A DNA stretch of 64,000 nucleotides from Actinacidiphila guanduensis (GTDB lineage Bacteria; Actinomycetota; Actinomycetes; Streptomycetales; Streptomycetaceae). The stretch is taken from NCBI RefSeq assembly GCF_900103985.1, contig NZ_FNIE01000001.1:634466-698465 (forward strand). Reading direction: 5' to 3'. The position numbers and the translations under genes are program-made. The notes under the pieces were generated by a model. The model searched no databases. It saw only the letters and a program-made list of their open reading frames with translations, and was not told the DNA's origin. Positions 60,701 through 64,000 of the stretch are shown one piece after another; positions within the stretch are counted from its first letter, which is position 1; each line of letters starts with the position of its first letter.

Positions 60701-63700
60701 TCAGCCGACCGCGATCGCGAAGATGTGCATCGCGGTCTGGTTGTTGCCCGTCCCCTGGCTGATGTTCGGGAGCGTCAGGTAGTCGATGGTCTTGCCCGCC
60801 TGGATCGGCACGGTCACGCCGTAGACGCTGACGGGCTGGTCGACCTTGCCTCCGTTCTGGTTGAGGTAGGGCAGCTTGACGAGGGTGTCGCCGCCGGCTG
60901 CGGGCGCGTTGTCCCACCAGTCGGAGAAGGCGAGCGAGAAGGACTGGGTCGTTCCGTCGGTGTAGGTGATCGTGCCGGTGCCGGACGCGGTGCCGTTGTT
61001 CGCCGTCCCCAGGAAACCGAGGGTGGTGCCTGCGGCGCCGAGCCGGATGCTCTGGCCGCCCGCCACGATGTTGTCGGGCGCGCCCTTGCCGGTGGTGGGC
61101 CAGGTGAAGGTCAGTCCGTCGTGGGTGACGGTGCCGCCGGAGGTGATCCCTGCGGCCGCCAGGGCCTGCTGGGACAGGCTGCGGCCGCCGCCGTCCAGGT
61201 CGGCGGTGCCGGTGCTGCCGTCGTCGCTGATCGCGGTGTTGCCGAACGCGGCGGGCACGCTGCCGTACGGCACGGATGTGTCCGCGGCGGCCACGTCGTC
61301 GCTCTTGGCCCCCCGGTAGGTGGCGCTTGCGGACAGTTCGAAGCTGCCCTGGCCGGCGTCGGCCGGCGCGGTGACCGACCATGTGGCCTTCACCGAGGCG
61401 CCCGGGGCGATGGATGCGAAGGTGGTGGCGGAGGTGGCCTTCGCGGTCCACCCGCTGGGCACGGTGAGCCCGACGGAGGCGTCCGGCAGCGCCGTCGGCC
61501 CGTTGTTGGTGTACGTGGCCGTCACCGTCTGGGTCTCGCCGGGCGTGACCACTGCCTTGCTGTCGAGCGTGAGCGGGTGGTGCACGGTCACGACCGCCGA
61601 GCCGGTCACCCCGCCGACGGTGGCGCTGATGGTGGCCACGCCGTTGCCGACCGCGGTGACCAGGCCCTTGCCGTCCACCTTCGCCACCGAGGGATCACTG
61701 CTGCGGTAACGCACCTTGGTGTGTGCCAGGTCGACGAACGAACCGTCGTTGTCGACCGCCTCCACGACGTGGTCGGCCTTGACCGACATGTTCCGGCCGG
61801 GCTCCTGGGCCGGGTCGGTGTCGTCCTTGATCCACTGGTTCCTGCCGGTGAGGTCGATGGTGTCGCCCGCGCTGTACTCCACGCTCTCCGGCTGCACCGT
61901 CACGTACTGGACGTGCTCGGACAGCGTGCCGTGGACGTCGACCCGGACCGCGCCCGCCGGGTCGGCGGAGTCGGGGCCGACCTGGAACCGGTAGGTGCCG
62001 TCGTGGACGACCTGCTTGGCCGCGGCCCCGTCCCAGAAGGCGAGGTCGGGTACGGCGACCTTCAACTCGATGTGCTGGGTGGCGCCGGGCGCCAGGAGCC
62101 GGGTCTTCCGGAAGCCCTCCAGCTGCTCCTTGGGCACCTCGCCGCCCGCGGTCTGCGGGGTGGTGACGTAGAGCTGGGCAACCGTCGCCCCGGCAGTGGA
62201 GCCGGTGTTGGTGACATCGAAGCCGACCTCCACCGTGCCGTCGGCGGACACCGAGGACCGGTCGGCGCGCAGGTGGGAGTACCGGAAGCGGGTGTAGCTG
62301 AGGCCGTATCCGAAGGGGTAGGTGGGCGTCCCGGTGAAGTACTGGTAGGTGCGGCCGAGTCCGCCGGTGCCGCTCGGGGTGAGGTGGTAGTTCGAGATGT
62401 CCGGAAGCTGCGAGTCGTCCTTGTACCAGGTGAAGTTCAGGTGACCGCTGGGGTTCTGCTTCCCGAAGAGGACGTCGGCCAGAGCTGTGCCCTGGCTCTC
62501 GCCGTTGTAGCCGGCGAAGACGACGGCCGAGACCTCGCCGCGGGTCCTGTCGATGGTGACCGGGCCGTCGGACTGGATGTCCAGGACGGTCCTCGGGTTG
62601 CCGAGCGCCGCCACCTGGTCGATCAGGCTGTTGTAGTTGCCGGGCATGGCGAGGCCCGTGCGGTCGTGGCCCTCGCCCGCCGTGGCGTCGTCGGTTCCGA
62701 CCGCGATGACGACCAGGTCCGCGTCCTTGATGTCCGCTTGCGTCTGCGCGCTCAGCACCGCGTCGCCGGTGGCGGTGGTGGAGGTGCCGGCGGCGTCGTA
62801 GACCACGTCGGCCGCGGGGTTGGCGGCCTTCAGCTCGCTGGTGATGCCCTGGACGGCGTCCACCCGCAGCGCGGGATCACCCGAGTATCCGCCGAGGGTG
62901 ACCTTCCCGGCCTGGTCGCCGACGATGACGACCTTGCCGGTCGTGGCCGGGTTCGCGGGCAGCAGGCTCCGGCCGCCGACCTTGTTGTTCTGGAGCAGCA
63001 CCACGGCGTTGTCCGCGACCTTGGCCGCGAGCGCCTGGTGGGCCGGCGACTGGATGACGTCCTTGGTGATCCGTGTGTAGGGCACCTTGCCGGCGGGGTC
63101 GAACTCACCGGTCTCCATGCGGACGGTGAACAGGTGCACCAGGGCGTTGTCGACCACGCCCTCGCTGAGCACGCCGGCCTTGATGGCCGCCCGGATGTTC
63201 AGCGAGGTCGCCTCGGTGCCGGTGCAGTTGGCGTCGGTGCCGGCGCGCAGTGCGTACGCCTGGCCGCCGGCGGCTCCGGAGACCTGCTGACCGGTGGCGG
63301 TGTCGGTCCAGGTGGCGCTGCCGCCCTTCCCGTCGGTGGTCCACCCGGGCGGAGCCCAGTTGTGACCGTTCGGGAAGGTCTGGTACGTCGTGCCGACGGC
63401 GCCGCAGTCCGAGGTGATGTACCCGCCGAAGCCGTAGGTGCGCTGGGCGATCTGATTCGTGGTGTAGGTGTCGGCGACCGAGGGGGTGCCGTTGATGGCG
63501 TTGTAGGAGGTCATCAGGCCGGCGACGTGCGACTTCTCGATCAGGCTCTTGAACTGCGCCGTGTAGTAGTCGTACAGGTCGTTGTCGTCGACGTCGGAGC
63601 TGATGCCCGTGCGGTTGTTCTCGACCTCGTTGAGAGCGTAGTGCTTGGCCGTGGCGGCGACCTTGAGGTACTTGCTCGTGGGCGTGCCCTCGGGGGTCTC

Positions 63701-64000
63701 GCCCTGGTAGCCGTCGACGAACTGCCCGGCCATCTGCGCCACCAGGTAGGGGTCCTCGCCGAACGCCTCGTCGGTGCGGCCCCATCGCGGATCGCGGTCC
63801 ATGTTGACCGTCGGGGCCCAGTACGTGAGGTCGCCGTAGTCGTCGGGCGAGGGGCCGAGGTTGTTCTGGCCCTTGCCCCACAGCGACTTGTCGAGGAACC
63901 CGCGGGCCTCGTCCGAGATCGCCGTGGTCTCCTGGTACATCAGGCTCTTGTCCCACGTCATCGACGCGGCGAAGTTCGTCGGGAAACTGGTGGCGTGCAC
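60701..64000 (-). CDS. GH3 glycosidase with Fn3-like, Big2, NEW3 and C-terminal domains, N-terminus beyond the window
   Basis: At least 1,099 codons are visible; the N-terminus is outside. GH3 motifs are TVNMDRDPRWGRTDEAFGEDP, KVAATAKHYALNEVENNRTG, and the nucleophile Asp in YGFGGYITSDCGAVG; then the GH3 C-terminal sandwich (VILQNNK-like VVLLQNN, AVGTDDATAGEGHDR, AGYNGESQGTALADVLFG) and an Fn3-like domain. Beyond lie a Big2-type Ig domain (YRSSDPSVAKVDGKGLVTAV), a NEW3 domain (VTPGETQTVTATYTNNGPTA) and a C-terminal beta-sandwich ending HIFAIAVG. GH3 activities include beta-xylosidase and beta-glucosidase. The truncation prevents choosing one or locating the start. Confidence 0.88.
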   Translation of the reverse strand: MHATSFPTNFAASMTWDKSLMYQETTAISDEARGFLDKSLWGKGQNNLGPSPDDYGDLTYWAPTVNMDRDPRWGRTDEAFGEDPYLVAQMAGQFVDGYQGETPEGTPTSKYLKVAATAKHYALNEVENNRTGISSDVDDNDLYDYYTAQFKSLIEKSHVAGLMTSYNAINGTPSVADTYTTNQIAQRTYGFGGYITSDCGAVGTTYQTFPNGHNWAPPGWTTDGKGGSATWTDTATGQQVSGAAGGQAYALRAGTDANCTGTEATSLNIRAAIKAGVLSEGVVDNALVHLFTVRMETGEFDPAGKVPYTRITKDVIQSPAHQALAAKVADNAVVLLQNNKVGGRSLLPANPATTGKVVIVGDQAGKVTLGGYSGDPALRVDAVQGITSELKAANPAADVVYDAAGTSTTATGDAVLSAQTQADIKDADLVVIAVGTDDATAGEGHDRTGLAMPGNYNSLIDQVAALGNPRTVLDIQSDGPVTIDRTRGEVSAVVFAGYNGESQGTALADVLFGKQNPSGHLNFTWYKDDSQLPDISNYHLTPSGTGGLGRTYQYFTGTPTYPFGYGLSYTRFRYSHLRADRSSVSADGTVEVGFDVTNTGSTAGATVAQLYVTTPQTAGGEVPKEQLEGFRKTRLLAPGATQHIELKVAVPDLAFWDGAAAKQVVHDGTYRFQVGPDSADPAGAVRVDVHGTLSEHVQYVTVQPESVEYSAGDTIDLTGRNQWIKDDTDPAQEPGRNMSVKADHVVEAVDNDGSFVDLAHTKVRYRSSDPSVAKVDGKGLVTAVGNGVATISATVGGVTGSAVVTVHHPLTLDSKAVVTPGETQTVTATYTNNGPTALPDASVGLTVPSGWTAKATSATTFASIAPGASVKATWSVTAPADAGQGSFELSASATYRGAKSDDVAAADTSVPYGSVPAAFGNTAISDDGSTGTADLDGGGRSLSQQALAAAGITSGGTVTHDGLTFTWPTTGKGAPDNIVAGGQSIRLGAAGTTLGFLGTANNGTASGTGTITYTDGTTQSFSLAFSDWWDNAPAAGGDTLVKLPYLNQNGGKVDQPVSVYGVTVPIQAGKTIDYLTLPNISQGTGNNQTAMHIFAIAVG

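Noticed and set aside
1-64000. CRISPR arrays, tRNA or rRNA genes, phage integrase with attachment sites
   Set aside because: No regular spaced repeats, no cloverleaf-like sequence and no integrase gene were seen on reading the window.

Overview
The window is very GC-rich DNA with the coding habits of Streptomyces or a close actinobacterial relative: strong third-position G/C bias, GTG and TTG starts, GGAGG-type ribosome sites, long secreted multidomain glycoside hydrolases, binding-protein sugar importers without their own ATPase, MarR/TetR/LacI/GntR regulators and a SpoIIE-type phosphatase. No rRNA, tRNA or CRISPR array was seen. The content looks accessory (chromosome-arm like) rather than core.

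Layout. 1-5 kb: a truncated BNR-repeat secreted hydrolase and a divergent secreted GH65-type enzyme sharing a spacer with three TACAACGTTGTA-like operators. 5.5-11 kb: an HSL-type esterase, HxlR and MarR regulators, and a divergent aromatic-catabolic run (FMN reductase, gamma-resorcylate-decarboxylase-like amidohydrolase, intradiol dioxygenase, LigB-type dioxygenase). 11-17 kb: a PAS/GAF/SpoIIE/HATPase signalling protein, a second HSL-type esterase and a DHA2 efflux pump divergent from a leaderless MarR gene. 17.6-20.8 kb: a gene graveyard with a CitE C-terminal fragment, IS1380 and IstB (IS21) debris, and SDR, XdhC and TetR scraps, around an intact SnoaL-like gene and its divergent TetR regulator. 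21-22.7 kb: a GMC oxidoreductase. 22.7-32.6 kb: one 3,304-codon gene for a giant protein with a CpnT-like (WXG/type VII) N-terminus, two tandem caspase-like domains (one with its catalytic dyad lost) and duplicated C-terminal modules.

33-64 kb is a polysaccharide-utilisation region. A LacI regulator (42.1 kb) appears to control a sugar ABC importer, a cytoplasmic GH63-like glucosidase and two paralogous secreted clan GH-A hydrolases through a 14-bp palindrome found five times. Next comes an L-fucose (or related 6-deoxysugar) locus: a secreted GH29 alpha-L-fucosidase with a ricin lectin, a GntR regulator, a second importer, an unassigned alpha/alpha-toroid enzyme, then a tightly overlapping run of fuconolactonase-like hydrolase, mutarotase, zinc dehydrogenase and SDR, and a secreted GH141-like beta-helix protein. 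The window ends inside a multidomain GH3 gene.

Functional logic: secreted enzymes release oligosaccharides or deoxysugars, binding-protein importers (probably powered by a shared ATPase such as MsiK encoded elsewhere) take them up, cytoplasmic enzymes finish degradation, and local LacI/GntR proteins sense the inducer. All functions are read from sequence motifs and family memory; no searches were run.
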